In this document: positions 9,906 to 18,606 of the stretch, one piece after another
Numbering within the stretch: the stretch's first letter is position 1
Layout of the letters: each line of letters starts with the position of its first letter
DNA from: Acidiphilium sp.
Lineage (GTDB): Bacteria > Pseudomonadota > Alphaproteobacteria > Acetobacterales > Acetobacteraceae
DNA length: 45,792 bases
Assembly (NCBI GenBank): GCA_028688905.1
Contig: JAQTXH010000011.1
Coordinates: 1 to 45,792 of the forward strand
Direction of reading: 5' to 3'
Notes under the pieces: generated by a model
The model's database searches: none
Told to the model about the DNA's origin: nothing
What the model saw: the letters and a program-made list of their open reading frames with translations, nothing else
Program-made: the position numbers and the translations under genes

Positions 9906-10301
9906 TCATGTCGCCGGTGCAGCTAAAATGGCGGCGATCGGGGCCAGCCGGGTATAGACGCCGCGCAGGATGTGTACCTGATCGCCGGGATGCAGGCCGG
10001 TAGGCTGAGGCTGTACGACGGAAATGACCGCGCCGTCGGCTTCGCGGACGATGAATTCAGTGGCGGGAGCGAGGGTGGCACCAGCGTTTTCCGGCGCGCC
10101 GAGGGCACCCAGAACGCTGCCTTCCGCACCGCCAAGCGGCAGAATGACCTGACGCGCCGAAACGATAGTGCCAGTGAGGGCGGCCGGTTGCACCACGGCA
10201 ACGGGGGCGGCGCGCGGCGCGGCGCAGCCTGCGAGTGTGGCGATCGCCAGAAGTCCGCTCAAAGCGGTTGGCCGGGAAATCGCCGTCGAAGGGCGTATCA
10301 T
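9906..10301 (-). CDS. Small outer-membrane lipoprotein, SlyB/Pcp-like
   Basis: This 131-residue predicted lipoprotein has an N-terminal hydrophobic signal ending in a lipobox (ATLAGC) and followed by AAPRAAP. The mature part has GTIVSARQVILPLGG, then EFIVREADGAVISVV and HPGDQVHILRG. These resemble the beta-strand repeats of SlyB/Pcp (PAL cross-reacting) lipoproteins, but the glycine-zipper middle is short (GSVLGALGAPENAGA). I chose the ATG at 10301 because it begins the signal peptide; the frame extends further upstream through a repeat-rich stretch that is not protein-like. It could help tether or stabilise the envelope; the exact role is unknown. Confidence 0.75.
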   Translation of the reverse strand: MIRPSTAISRPTALSGLLAIATLAGCAAPRAAPVAVVQPAALTGTIVSARQVILPLGGAEGSVLGALGAPENAGATLAPATEFIVREADGAVISVVQPQPTGLHPGDQVHILRGVYTRLAPIAAILAAPAT

Positions 10302-10675
10302 GCCCCGTGGACCGGCTTGCGAGACCCGGCTTGCAAGACAGACCCGGCTTGCAAGACATACGTGTTCGGCCATCATGCACCCCTCTGATCCGCCCGCAAG
10401 CACCGGCATAGGCGGAATTTCGCCGCCGTCCAACCATTGGCAAATACCTGAGCGAATGTCCCAGCCCAAATGAAAAATGAGGTTGCCATGAAATCACCAT
10501 TAAGTTAGGGGTTTATGAGGTGACGTTAATTCGCTGATCGAGGCTTTCAGCGGAATGGGCGCAGGCGCACCGGAAACCGCCGGCTGTGCCGTACGACGAT
10601 GGCGATTGGGAGACCAAAGGTTTGGAACACGGGCCAGCGACGACACTGACGCCATGCGGCATGGCAGGAGTTTCC
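10302..10675. other. 374-base intergenic region between divergent genes
   Basis: This region separates the minus-strand lipoprotein and the plus-strand transglycosylase, so promoters for both should lie here. It holds the 18-base tandem repeat at 10323-10358 and no convincing gene. A ribosome-binding site (GGCAGGAG) sits just before the transglycosylase ATG at 10676. I could not pick out clear -35/-10 boxes. Confidence 0.5.
10323..10358. repeat. Tandem repeat, 18-base unit in two exact copies
   Basis: The unit GACCCGGCTTGCAAGACA occurs twice in a row at 10323-10340 and 10341-10358. A diverged partial copy (ACCGGCTTGCGAGA) precedes it from 10311. It lies just upstream of the lipoprotein start, within its likely leader or promoter region. 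Confidence 0.9.
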
Positions 10676-11929
10676 ATGATGCCGGAGGCCCGACGATGGG
10701 CGTTCAAGCTGGCGGGGGTCGCCGGACTCGCGTTGCTGTCGGCCTGCGCGTCACACCAGTCGAGCCTGCCGCCGACCCAGCAGGCCGCCGATTATGCCGC
10801 CCATTCGCCGGGGAACTACAGCGCGCCCGGCCCGGCCAGCGATCCGTGGGGTCCCTATATCGAGCAGGCTTCAGCGCGGTTCGACGTACCGACCAAATGG
10901 ATCCGTCAGGTCATGCGGGTGGAATCGGGCGGTCACGAATATATGAATGGGCATCTTACCGTTTCCTATGCCGGCGCGATGGGGTTGATGCAGTTGGAAC
11001 CGGAAACCTACCGCGAAATGGCGGCGCGCTATGGCCTGGGGCCGGACCCCTACAACCCATACAACAACATCATGGCCGGTACCGCCTACATCCATGAAAT
11101 GTATCAGATTTACGGCTCACCAGGGTTTCTCGCGGCCTATAACGCGGGGCCAGGGCGGCTTGATGACTACCTCGATTACAAGCAATCGTTGCCCAATCAG
11201 ACCCGCCAGTATGTCGCGATGATCGCGCCGAATATTGCGGGCGTCTACCCGGCCAGCCAGTCCGCCGCCGTCGACGTCGCGATGAATACCCTGCCGGCTC
11301 AGATCCGCCCTGGCATGCGTCCCGGTGCCGAGAACGCCTCGACCGAATCGTTGAACGCGACGCAATTGGCTTCGAACGGACCATTGCCGACCTTCCCAAC
11401 GGCGATGGCGACGCCGCAAGATGCCGCTGCGCGGGTGATGCCAGCGCCGCAACCGCAACCTCAGCCCAGGCCCATGCCGCCGCAGGCTCCGGTGCAGATG
11501 GCCGCGCTAACGCCGCCACCCGTCATCGAACGGCCGCGCTATACCCCGCCGGTGGCGCGGGTGATGCCGCCGGTTCACCCCGATACCGGATTCTCGCTGA
11601 TCCCCACCGCCGAAGCCGCGGCACCACCCCCGCCACCGCCGTCATCGCAGATTGAAAATGCAAGCCTCGGCACCGGCACGCGCTGGGGCATTCAGGTCGG
11701 TGCCTACGACACACCGGCCCACGCCAAGGCAGCCCTGGGGATCGCCGAACTCACGGCGGTGTCGTCGCTGATCAAGGGCCAGGCGGTCGTGCAGTCGATA
11801 TCGACCGCGCACGGCCAGTTCTTCCGCGCCCGCTTCGTCGATCTGCCGCATGAACAAGCCGTGGCCGCCTGCCAGCGATTGAATGGCGGCCCCACTGGCT
11901 GCGAAGTGTTGTCGCCCGCGGCACAATAA
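10676..11929 (+). CDS. Lipoprotein lytic transglycosylase with C-terminal SPOR domain
   Basis: About 417 residues. A signal with lipobox LLSAC (Cys24) is followed by a family-1 lytic transglycosylase domain at about residues 58-190. The domain has the catalytic Glu83 in RVESGGHEY, then AGAMGLMQLEPETYREMA and FLAAYNAGPGRL. Next comes a Pro/Gln/Ala-rich linker (about 210-330, with PQPQPQPRP), and last a SPOR domain (about 340-415, starting RWGIQVGAYDTPAHAKAAL) that binds glycan strands stripped of peptides at division sites. It should cleave peptidoglycan with formation of 1,6-anhydro-muramic ends while anchored in a membrane. I chose the ATG at 10676, the first in-frame ATG with a good ribosome-binding site. 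Confidence 0.92.
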   Translation: MMPEARRWAFKLAGVAGLALLSACASHQSSLPPTQQAADYAAHSPGNYSAPGPASDPWGPYIEQASARFDVPTKWIRQVMRVESGGHEYMNGHLTVSYAGAMGLMQLEPETYREMAARYGLGPDPYNPYNNIMAGTAYIHEMYQIYGSPGFLAAYNAGPGRLDDYLDYKQSLPNQTRQYVAMIAPNIAGVYPASQSAAVDVAMNTLPAQIRPGMRPGAENASTESLNATQLASNGPLPTFPTAMATPQDAAARVMPAPQPQPQPRPMPPQAPVQMAALTPPPVIERPRYTPPVARVMPPVHPDTGFSLIPTAEAAAPPPPPPSSQIENASLGTGTRWGIQVGAYDTPAHAKAALGIAELTAVSSLIKGQAVVQSISTAHGQFFRARFVDLPHEQAVAACQRLNGGPTGCEVLSPAAQ

Positions 11930-11941
11930 AGGCAGGTCAGG

Positions 11942-11970
11942 AAGGGAAGGTCAGGGGCTTTGCTCCCCTG
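11942..11970. terminator. Candidate stem-loop between convergent genes
   Basis: GGTCAGGGG and CCCCTGCCC form a 9-base stem (one G-U pair) around a short loop between the transglycosylase and the convergent folD gene. No run of T follows on either strand, so it may be only a weak or Rho-assisted terminator. Just after it, the 10-mer GAAAATTAAC occurs twice. Confidence 0.4.
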
Positions 11971-11994
11971 CCCGAAAATTAACGTCCCTGAAAA

Positions 11995-12834
11995 TTAACC
12001 TCGCCGTGCCGCGGCGGCGAGCAGGGTGTTGTCCAGCAGGCACGCGATGGTCATCGGGCCGACGCCCCCAGGCACCGGGGTGATCGCGCCGGCGACGGTT
12101 ATGGCGCTGGCGAAATCGACGTCACCCACCAAAGTACCGTCGGGCGCGCGGTTGATGCCGACATCGATGATCGTTGCCCCCGGCGCGATCCAGCTGCCCT
12201 GGACCAGGCCGGGGCGTCCCACGGCGGCGATCAGGATGTCGGCGCGGCGGCACTCGGCGGCGAGGTCGCGGGTGCGGGAGTGCGCGATGGTAACGGTGGC
12301 GTCGGCGGCGAGCAACAGTGCCGCCAACGGACGGCCGACGATGTTCGAGCGGCCCAGCACGGTGGCGCGGGCACCGCGCGGATCGATGCCGGCGGCACCG
12401 AGCAGCAGCATCACGCCGCGCGGGGTGCAGGGTACCAAACGGGGCTTGCCCAGCGCGAGGGCGGCAACATTTTCCGGATGAAAGCCATCGACGTCCTTGG
12501 CCGGGTCGATCGCGCGGATGATCGCTTCGGTGGCGATGTGCGGCGGCAGAGGGAGTTGGACCAGAATTCCATCCACCTCCTGGTCGTTGTTCAAGCCCTC
12601 GATAACGGCGAGGAGTTCGGGCTCGGAGGTCGCGGCGGCGAGCTTGATGGTGCGCGAATCGAACCCAACCGCCGTCGCGGCGCGGTCCTTGTTGCGGACA
12701 TAGACGCTGCTGGCGGCATCCTCGCCGACCAGAACCACGACAAGGCCGGGGCGGTAGGATAAATGCGCCGCCCGCGCCGCGACCTCGGCGCGCAAGGTCG
12801 CGGCGATAGCTTTGCCGTCGATCAGCCTGGCCAT
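11995..12834 (-). CDS. folD: Methylenetetrahydrofolate dehydrogenase / methenyltetrahydrofolate cyclohydrolase FolD
   Basis: This 279-residue bifunctional enzyme interconverts 5,10-methylene-, 5,10-methenyl- and 10-formyl-tetrahydrofolate, feeding purine and formyl-methionine synthesis. Signatures include [18 protein letters not shown] (with the catalytic Lys), [27 protein letters not shown], the NADP-binding [14 protein letters not shown], and the C-terminal [15 protein letters not shown]. The start could be the ATG at 12834 or the GTG at 12840, which abuts the stop of the upstream yggT-like gene and has GGGGA nearby. The two genes are clearly an operon. Confidence 0.96.
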   Translation of the reverse strand: MARLIDGKAIAATLRAEVAARAAHLSYRPGLVVVLVGEDAASSVYVRNKDRAATAVGFDSRTIKLAAATSEPELLAVIEGLNNDQEVDGILVQLPLPPHIATEAIIRAIDPAKDVDGFHPENVAALALGKPRLVPCTPRGVMLLLGAAGIDPRGARATVLGRSNIVGRPLAALLLAADATVTIAHSRTRDLAAECRRADILIAAVGRPGLVQGSWIAPGATIIDVGINRAPDGTLVGDVDFASAITVAGAITPVPGGVGPMTIACLLDNTLLAAAARRG

Positions 12835-12839
12835 CGGCA

Positions 12840-13145
12840 CTAGATCCCCGCCATCGCCAGATGGGCATACAGGTCCGGCACCAGAAAATTATGCAGAAGC
12901 TCCAGGAGGAGGAACGCGATAATGAAGCTGATGTCGATTCCGCCCATCGTCGGGATGACGCGGCGCAATGGGGCCAGGACCGGCTCGGTCGCCCGGATCA
13001 GGAAATCCTCGATCCGGTAAACGATGCGGTTGCGGGTATCGAGCAGACCGAACGCCAGCAGCCAGCTGAAGATCGCCGCCGCGATCATGACATAGATATA
13101 GAGTTGGATCAGTTCTTCGACGAACCAGAAAAGCCCGTTGAGCAT
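12840..13145 (-). CDS. YggT family membrane protein
   Basis: This 101-residue protein has two hydrophobic helices ([19 protein letters not shown] and [18 protein letters not shown]). Between them is the family-defining stretch [22 protein letters not shown] followed by GGIDIS. YggT proteins are small inner-membrane proteins, linked in various bacteria to osmotic tolerance or cell-envelope organisation; the biochemical role is unsettled. The ATG at 13145 has an excellent ribosome-binding site (GGAGGTAACA). The stop codon touches the folD start region, so the pair is cotranscribed. Confidence 0.92.
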   Translation of the reverse strand: MLNGLFWFVEELIQLYIYVMIAAAIFSWLLAFGLLDTRNRIVYRIEDFLIRATEPVLAPLRRVIPTMGGIDISFIIAFLLLELLHNFLVPDLYAHLAMAGI

Positions 13146-13261
13146 TGTTACCTCCGTGGGTCGCAGCCGGGTTAGCGAAGCCGGCGCGATCATGCAATGT
13201 TGCACGTGTCGGGATGCTGCTTGACTTATCGGCGCGGGTGCGCGATGCGCGGCGCAGGGAT

Positions 13262-13337
13262 GGGGCTGTAGCTCAGTTGGGAGAGCGCCTCGTTCGCAAT
13301 GAGGAGGTCAGGGGTTCGATTCCCCTCAGCTCCACCA
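13262..13337 (+). tRNA. tRNA-Ala, anticodon CGC, with encoded CCA
   Basis: The cloverleaf can be drawn completely. The acceptor stem GGGGCTG pairs with CAGCTCC, and the D arm is GCTC...GAGC. The anticodon stem CCTCG/TGAGG encloses the loop TTCGCAA, giving anticodon CGC for GCG codons. The T arm is AGGGG TTCGATT CCCCT, followed by the discriminator A and a genome-encoded CCA. It sits 24 bases before rsmB on the same strand. Confidence 0.97.
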
Positions 13338-13360
13338 TCCCGCCCCCGGACAAGGTTTTT

Positions 13361-14623
13361 ATGGACAAATCTGAACGCGACCCTACCCGCGACGCCGCGT
13401 TTGCGTTGCTGACCGGCGTACTGGACCGCCACAAGCCGCTGGATCAGGCGTTGGACCAGCTTGCCAGCATCGCGCCGCGCGACCGGGCGGCGGCGCATCG
13501 GATTGCGGCATGCGTGCTGCGGCACCTGGGCAGCATCGATGTGGTGCTGGACATGCATCTGACCAAGGCCCCGCCGGCCAAAGTACGGCATATTCTGCGA
13601 ATCGGCGCAGCACAGGCGTTGTTTTTGGGGGCACCGGCGCATGCCGCCGTAAGCACGGCGGTGGCCCTGACGCAGGCTCATGGCGTCGATAAATTCGCGG
13701 GACTGGTGAACGCGGTGCTGCGCCGGGTGACGGCGGCCGGAGGGGCAGCGCTCGACGACCTCGATCAGCCTCGGCTGGACACGCCGTCTTGGCTGTGGGC
13801 GTCCTGGGGCAAGCAAGCGCGGGCGATCGCGATGGCGCACCAGACCGAGGCCCCGCTCGACGTGTCGCTCATGCCCGGCGCAGCGCCACCGGAAGCCGGC
13901 GTGGTGCTGCCCACCGGATCGGTGCGACTGCCCGCCGGCACCGATGTCACCACACTGGCCGGGTTCGCCGGATCGGCGCTTTGGGTGCAGGACGCGGCGG
14001 CGGCGTTGCCGGCGCGGTTGTTCGGTGATGTGCGCGGGCGGCGCGTGCTCGATTTATGCGCGGCCCCCGGCGGCAAGACGATGCAACTTGCCGCCGCCGG
14101 CGCGCTGGTGACGGCACTCGACCGCGACGGCAAGCGGCTGGAGCGGCTGCGGCAGAATGGTGCGCGGCTAGGCGTTGCGGTCGAGGTGGTGACGGCGGAT
14201 GCGCTGGCGTGGCGGCCGGAGCAACCCTTCGACGCGATCCTGCTGGATGCTCCCTGTTCAGCCACCGGCACGATCCGGCGGCACCCGGAGATTCCGTATT
14301 TGCGGCACTCGCGCGACATCGAGGATTGTGTCGCGATGCAGGACCGGCTGATCGATGCCGCCTTCGCGATGCTGGCACCGGGAGGAACGCTGGTTTACGC
14401 GGTATGTTCGCTGCAGGACGAGGAAGGCTTCGGGCGGGTGGCCTCGGCGTGCGCGCGGCTCGGGCTGAAGCGGATGGCGCTTGGCGCGGACGATGTGCCC
14501 GGGCTGCCCGAAGCGGTGACCCCGGCGGGGGATTTGCGAACGCACCCAGGGTTGTGGCCCGAAAGGGGCGGGATGGACGGGTTTTTCGCGGCTCGCCTGG
14601 TTCGGCGAACGACCTCCGCATGA
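13361..14623 (+). CDS. rsmB: 16S rRNA (cytosine-C5) methyltransferase, RsmB/NOL1-NOP2-Sun family
   Basis: About 420 residues. The N-terminal NusB-like RNA-binding domain (about 1-135) is followed by a Rossmann methyltransferase domain with the SAM motif LDLCAAPGGKTMQLAA. Motif IV is DAPCSATGTIRRHPEI and motif VI is LVYAVCSLQDEEG, supplying the two cysteines used by m5C methyltransferases. This fits RsmB, which modifies C967 of 16S rRNA. The ATG at 13361 follows the tRNA gene closely, and an in-frame extension upstream runs through the tRNA, so the later start is right. Confidence 0.92.
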   Translation: MDKSERDPTRDAAFALLTGVLDRHKPLDQALDQLASIAPRDRAAAHRIAACVLRHLGSIDVVLDMHLTKAPPAKVRHILRIGAAQALFLGAPAHAAVSTAVALTQAHGVDKFAGLVNAVLRRVTAAGGAALDDLDQPRLDTPSWLWASWGKQARAIAMAHQTEAPLDVSLMPGAAPPEAGVVLPTGSVRLPAGTDVTTLAGFAGSALWVQDAAAALPARLFGDVRGRRVLDLCAAPGGKTMQLAAAGALVTALDRDGKRLERLRQNGARLGVAVEVVTADALAWRPEQPFDAILLDAPCSATGTIRRHPEIPYLRHSRDIEDCVAMQDRLIDAAFAMLAPGGTLVYAVCSLQDEEGFGRVASACARLGLKRMALGADDVPGLPEAVTPAGDLRTHPGLWPERGGMDGFFAARLVRRTTSA

Positions 14624-14682
14624 GGTGAGTGCAAAGCCACGGGTGCATCGCCATCTGTGCGGGAGAGCATCAGGAGATCGAA

Positions 14683-16089
14683 ATGGCCCTGCACCACCGC
14701 ACACCGCGCCATGCCCGCCACCCGCGGCACCCCCCCTACCCGGACCAACCGGATCTGGGCGTTGCTTTACCGGTCACCCATTTTCCCGACCATACTTCGC
14801 CCCCGCGTGCCACCTATCAGGCAATTCACGACGAATTGATGCTGGATGGCAATTCGATGCAGAATTTGGCGACGTTTTGCACCACGTTCACCGAACCGGA
14901 AGTCAGCGCGCTGATGGCCGATTGCGTCGACAAAAACATGATCGACAAGGACGAATATCCCCAAACCGCTGAAATCGAGGCGCGGTGCGTGCGGCTGCTG
15001 GCCGATTTGTGGAACGCGCCAGACGGCGGCACCGCGATCGGGTGTTCCACCACCGGATCGTCCGAGGCGGCGATGTTGGGCGGACTGGCACTGAAATGGC
15101 GCTGGCGAGCGCGGCGGGCAGCAGCCGGCAAAGCTTCGGACAAGCCGAACATCGTCACCGGGCCGGTGCAGGTGTGCTGGCACAAATTCGCGCGGTATTT
15201 CGATGTGGAATTGCGCGAGGTGCCGCTTGACGGCGAGCGGCTATTGTTAACGCCGGAGACCGTGCTGGCGCGGTGCGATGAAAACACGATCGGCGTGGTG
15301 CCAACCCTGGGCGTGACGTTCACCTGCCAATATGAGCCGGTGGCGGCGATCGCGGCAGCGTTGGATGATTTACAGGCCCGAACCGGGCTGGACATTCCGA
15401 TGCATGTCGATGCGGCGAGCGGCGGGTTCATCGCACCCTTCATGGCACCGGATCTGCCTTGGGATTTTCGGCTGGGGCGGGTGAAGTCCATCAATGCGTC
15501 GGGGCACAAATTCGGGCTGGCCCCCTTGGGCGTGGGCTGGGCGATGTGGCGCACCCGCGAGGATTTGCCGGAGGACCTGATGTTTCACGTCAATTATCTT
15601 GGCGGAGACATGCCGACCTTCGCACTTAATTTCTCACGGCCCGGCGGGGAGATCGTTTGTCAGTATTACAACTTTACTAGACTAGGCCGCGAAGGATATC
15701 ACGCTATACTTGCACGAAGCGCCAAGATCGCAACCGAAATTGCGCGAGGTTTGGCCGCCACCAAGCTGTTCCGCATCATCCACGATGGCAGCGAAGCGCT
15801 GCCGGCGATCTGCTGGACGATAGCAGAACATGCAGAGCCAGGCTTCACTCTTTACGATCTAGCCGATCGCTTGCGAATGCGTGGCTGGCAGGTTCCGGCC
15901 TATACGATGCCGGCGAATCGGACCGATCTGGTGGTACAACGAATTCTGGTCCGGCATGGATTTACTGAAGATCTGGGCGAACAACTGCTTGCGGACATCC
16001 GCGCCGCTTTGATTTATTTTAGCACTCACCCCATGAAAATTTCAACAAAGGACCAATACCGGCAACATTTTAGTCATTCTGGGCGATAA
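14683..16089 (+). CDS. gadB: Glutamate decarboxylase (PLP-dependent)
   Basis: This 468-residue group II PLP decarboxylase converts glutamate to GABA and CO2, consuming a proton. The length and register match E. coli GadB: the PLP Lys is residue 276 in [13 protein letters not shown]. Also present are [15 protein letters not shown], the HVDAASGGF segment with the cofactor Asp, and the C-terminal HFSHSGR. The ATG at 14683 follows AGGAGATCGAA. From about 15650 the DNA becomes slightly less GC-rich, but the frame is intact. No glutamate/GABA antiporter gene (gadC) is visible in the window. The XRE regulator 102 bases downstream may or may not control it. Confidence 0.95.
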   Translation: MALHHRTPRHARHPRHPPYPDQPDLGVALPVTHFPDHTSPPRATYQAIHDELMLDGNSMQNLATFCTTFTEPEVSALMADCVDKNMIDKDEYPQTAEIEARCVRLLADLWNAPDGGTAIGCSTTGSSEAAMLGGLALKWRWRARRAAAGKASDKPNIVTGPVQVCWHKFARYFDVELREVPLDGERLLLTPETVLARCDENTIGVVPTLGVTFTCQYEPVAAIAAALDDLQARTGLDIPMHVDAASGGFIAPFMAPDLPWDFRLGRVKSINASGHKFGLAPLGVGWAMWRTREDLPEDLMFHVNYLGGDMPTFALNFSRPGGEIVCQYYNFTRLGREGYHAILARSAKIATEIARGLAATKLFRIIHDGSEALPAICWTIAEHAEPGFTLYDLADRLRMRGWQVPAYTMPANRTDLVVQRILVRHGFTEDLGEQLLADIRAALIYFSTHPMKISTKDQYRQHFSHSGR

Positions 16090-16191
16090 TGAGACAAATA
16101 TAGGCTCTGCCGTCCCATAACGTAGCGATTCGATACAGAATCATCTACCTAACATGATAACAAACGCTGGCATTTGGATACGGAAATATGT

Positions 16192-16536
16192 ATGTTGATG
16201 GTCATGTCAGTAAAGAAACAAGTAGCAACGGATTCGGTGGGACAGCGCATACGCGCGCTCCGCCTCGCCAACAATCTCACCCAGGATCAGTTTGCGGGTC
16301 AGCTTGGCGTTTCCCGCTCAGCGATTGCCCAGTGGGAAACGGACCGGGCCGGCCAGATTCGCGAAAATCTTGAGCGTATTGCCAAGGTTTTGGGAACGTC
16401 GCTCGCCTATCTGGTGTCGGGGGAAACCGGGTCGCTTCAAGGCGATGAATTGGCGCTGATGCGCTTGTATCGGGCATGTGCGCAGGAAGACCGCCAGATC
16501 CTGCTGCGAACGGCAAAGCGACTGGCACGCAGTTGA
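16192..16536 (+). CDS. XRE-family helix-turn-helix regulator
   Basis: About 114 residues with a Cro/C1-type helix-turn-helix at about residues 15-75 (GQRIRALRLANNLTQDQFAG, then GVSRSAIAQWETDRAG, then AKVLGTSLAYLVSG). A short helical tail follows (ALMRLYRACAQEDRQILLRTAKRL), as in many phage-like or host repressors. Several in-frame starts exist: TTG 16174, ATG 16192, 16198 and 16204. I chose 16192, which has GGAAAT upstream. The target is unknown. The 250 bases after it (16537-16786) are AT-rich and hold no gene. Confidence 0.85.
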   Translation: MLMVMSVKKQVATDSVGQRIRALRLANNLTQDQFAGQLGVSRSAIAQWETDRAGQIRENLERIAKVLGTSLAYLVSGETGSLQGDELALMRLYRACAQEDRQILLRTAKRLARS

Positions 16537-16653
16537 AGGCGTCGTAAGCGTTGTTGCTAGTACAACCTGGGGCTGACGGGAGAAATATTTATATTTTGAG
16601 ACAAATTCAAATATTTCAAGTTGCGCCGATTTGAACAAGTTGACTCCTCATTT

Positions 16654-16708
16654 TCTGTTAGTGATACATCCAAAATTACTGGAAATACGGGTAAAATTTA
16701 CTAACAGA
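16654..16708. repeat. Inverted repeat TCTGTTAGT ... ACTAACAGA
   Basis: A perfect 9-base inverted repeat at 16654-16662 and 16700-16708, separated by 37 AT-rich bases, lies between the convergent XRE regulator and leuB. It may be a paired protein-binding site or a stem-loop. No function can be assigned. Confidence 0.4.
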
Positions 16709-16772
16709 CACACCGTTAAATTGAAGCAATCCGGCATTTTACAATTTATGCGCGCGAAGCTGCGACAGTTTT

Positions 16773-16788
16773 AGAGCAATATTGCCCT
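16773..16788. repeat. Short palindrome AGAGCAATATTGCCCT at the leuB 3' end
   Basis: GCAATATTGC is a perfect 10-base palindrome, flanked by AG/CT after one mismatch. It overlaps the first bases of the leuB stop codon (minus strand, 16787-16789). The AGAGCAAT arm is the same as in the larger hairpin at 30904-30964. Confidence 0.55.
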
Positions 16789-17899
16789 AACCCGCTAATT
16801 TATCCAGTTCGCGCAGCATAGCGTCGCCCATCGTGCGCGTACCGATACGCGCGGTGCCTGGCTGCAAAATATCCGCCGTCCGCATACCGCTTGCCAGAAC
16901 GTTAGCAATCGCTTGTTCGATCATGGCACCGTCTTCCTGCATCCCAAACGAGTAGCGCAACAACAGTGCGAGGCTGAGGATTTGTGCAAGCGGGTTGGCC
17001 TGCCCCTTGCCCGCGATATCGGGAGCCGAGCCATGGATCGGTTCGTACAAAGCGTGCCGGCGTCCGCTGGCATCGGCCGCACCCAGCGTTGCCGAAGGCA
17101 GCATGCCGAGCGACCCGGTCAGCATTGAAGCCAGATCCGATAGTATATCGCCAAACAGATTACTGGTTACGATGACGTCGAACTGGCGAGGATTTTTGGC
17201 GAGCTGCATGGCGCAATTGTCGGCATACATGTGCGACAACTGAACATCCGCATACTGCGAGGCACCCAGTGCAGTGACGGTCTGCCGCCACAGCAACCCG
17301 CTTTCCATCACGTTGGCTTTCTCGACACTGATCAACCGGCCAGACCGCTTGCGTGCCAGTTCGAACGCCACACAGGCCACCCGCTCAATCTCGGCGGTGG
17401 TATAAACCTCGGTGTTGACACCGCGCTTGCTGCCGTCGGGCAAGGTCTCAATGCCGCGCGGTTCGCCGAAGTAAATCCCGCCGGTGGCTTCGCGAACGAT
17501 CATGATATCCAGCCCGCGCACGATTTCCGGCTTGAGCGGGCTGGCGTCGATCAGCGCGTCGAACACCTGCGTCGGGCGGAGGTTGGCGAACAAACCGAGA
17601 CGTCTGCGGAGTTCCAGGATGGCGATCTCCGGGCGGTTGGCGAAACCCTGCGCGTCCCACTGCGGGCCGCCAACCGCGCCGAACAGCACGGCATCCGCCT
17701 CCATCGCCCGCTCGATCACCGCCTCGGTAACAGGGATGCCGTGGGCATCGATCGAGGCACCCCCGACCAGATCCTCGGCAATATCGAACTTGGCGCGGCC
17801 AGTGCGCGCCAGCCAGTCGATCACCCGATGCGCCTCTGCCATCACCTCCGGACCAATGCCATCGCCGGGCAGAATTAGAAGTTTTTTGTTGGTGATCAT
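16787..17899 (-). CDS. leuB: 3-isopropylmalate dehydrogenase
   Basis: This 370-residue NAD-dependent enzyme oxidises and decarboxylates 3-isopropylmalate to 2-oxoisocaproate in leucine synthesis. It has [14 protein letters not shown] at the N-terminus, [14 protein letters not shown], the substrate-binding [14 protein letters not shown], the catalytic-region [35 protein letters not shown], and the NAD motif [14 protein letters not shown]. The ATG at 17899 gives the usual length. It lies 89 bases downstream of leuD on the same strand, so it is probably the last gene of leuCDB. Confidence 0.97.
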   Translation of the reverse strand: MITNKKLLILPGDGIGPEVMAEAHRVIDWLARTGRAKFDIAEDLVGGASIDAHGIPVTEAVIERAMEADAVLFGAVGGPQWDAQGFANRPEIAILELRRRLGLFANLRPTQVFDALIDASPLKPEIVRGLDIMIVREATGGIYFGEPRGIETLPDGSKRGVNTEVYTTAEIERVACVAFELARKRSGRLISVEKANVMESGLLWRQTVTALGASQYADVQLSHMYADNCAMQLAKNPRQFDVIVTSNLFGDILSDLASMLTGSLGMLPSATLGAADASGRRHALYEPIHGSAPDIAGKGQANPLAQILSLALLLRYSFGMQEDGAMIEQAIANVLASGMRTADILQPGTARIGTRTMGDAMLRELDKLAG

Positions 17900-17988
17900 G
17901 ATCTGGGAATTTCCGTATAATAAGAGTATTTGCTGCTTTTTTTTAAAAATAGGTTCTTCTTGAAAGAACCAAAGAACTTTTGTCAGTT

Positions 17989-18606
17989 TTAGAGCGTGAT
18001 GTTCGGGTACCATGGTTCGGCGGCGACGCGGGCTTCATAGGTGTCGATTGCGGCACGTTTTTCCAGGGTCAGCCCGATGTCGTCCAACCCTTCGAGCAGG
18101 CAACGCTTGCGGAACGCGTCGATCTCGAAGCTGAATACCTCTCCATCCGGGCGCGAGACGGTTTGCGCCGCCAGATCGACGATGATCCGCGCATTGGCCC
18201 CGGAGTCCGCGTCGTCCATCAGTGCGTCGCATTGCGCCTGCGGCAGCACGATCGGCAGTATGCCGTTCTTGAAGCAATTGTTAAAAAAAATATCGGCAAA
18301 ACTCGGCGCGATCACGCATCTGATTCCAAAATCCAGCAACGCCCACGGCGCATGCTCGCGCGAGGAGCCACAGCCGAAATTCTCGCCCGCAATCAGAATC
18401 TTCGCGTCCCGATACGGCGGTTTGTTCAGAATGAAATCCGGGTCCTCCGACCCGTCCTCCCGATACCGCAACCCGGCGAACGCATGCACGCCCAACCCGT
18501 TCCGCTTGATCGTCTTTAAAAACCGCGCCGGAATGATCTTGTCGGTATCGACATTCGCCATCTTCAACGGTGCCGCAATCGCCTGCAACCGATCGAATTT
18601 GTCCAT
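17989..18606 (-). CDS. leuD: 3-isopropylmalate dehydratase small subunit
   Basis: This 205-residue swivelling domain forms the isopropylmalate isomerase with LeuC. Signatures are [16 protein letters not shown], the substrate loop [35 protein letters not shown], and a long C-terminal tail as in proteobacterial LeuD. The start overlaps the leuC stop (TGATG), showing translational coupling. Its TAA stop falls inside a TTTTAGAGC stretch resembling the palindrome arms at other gene ends here. Confidence 0.97.
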   Translation of the reverse strand: MDKFDRLQAIAAPLKMANVDTDKIIPARFLKTIKRNGLGVHAFAGLRYREDGSEDPDFILNKPPYRDAKILIAGENFGCGSSREHAPWALLDFGIRCVIAPSFADIFFNNCFKNGILPIVLPQAQCDALMDDADSGANARIIVDLAAQTVSRPDGEVFSFEIDAFRKRCLLEGLDDIGLTLEKRAAIDTYEARVAAEPWYPNITL

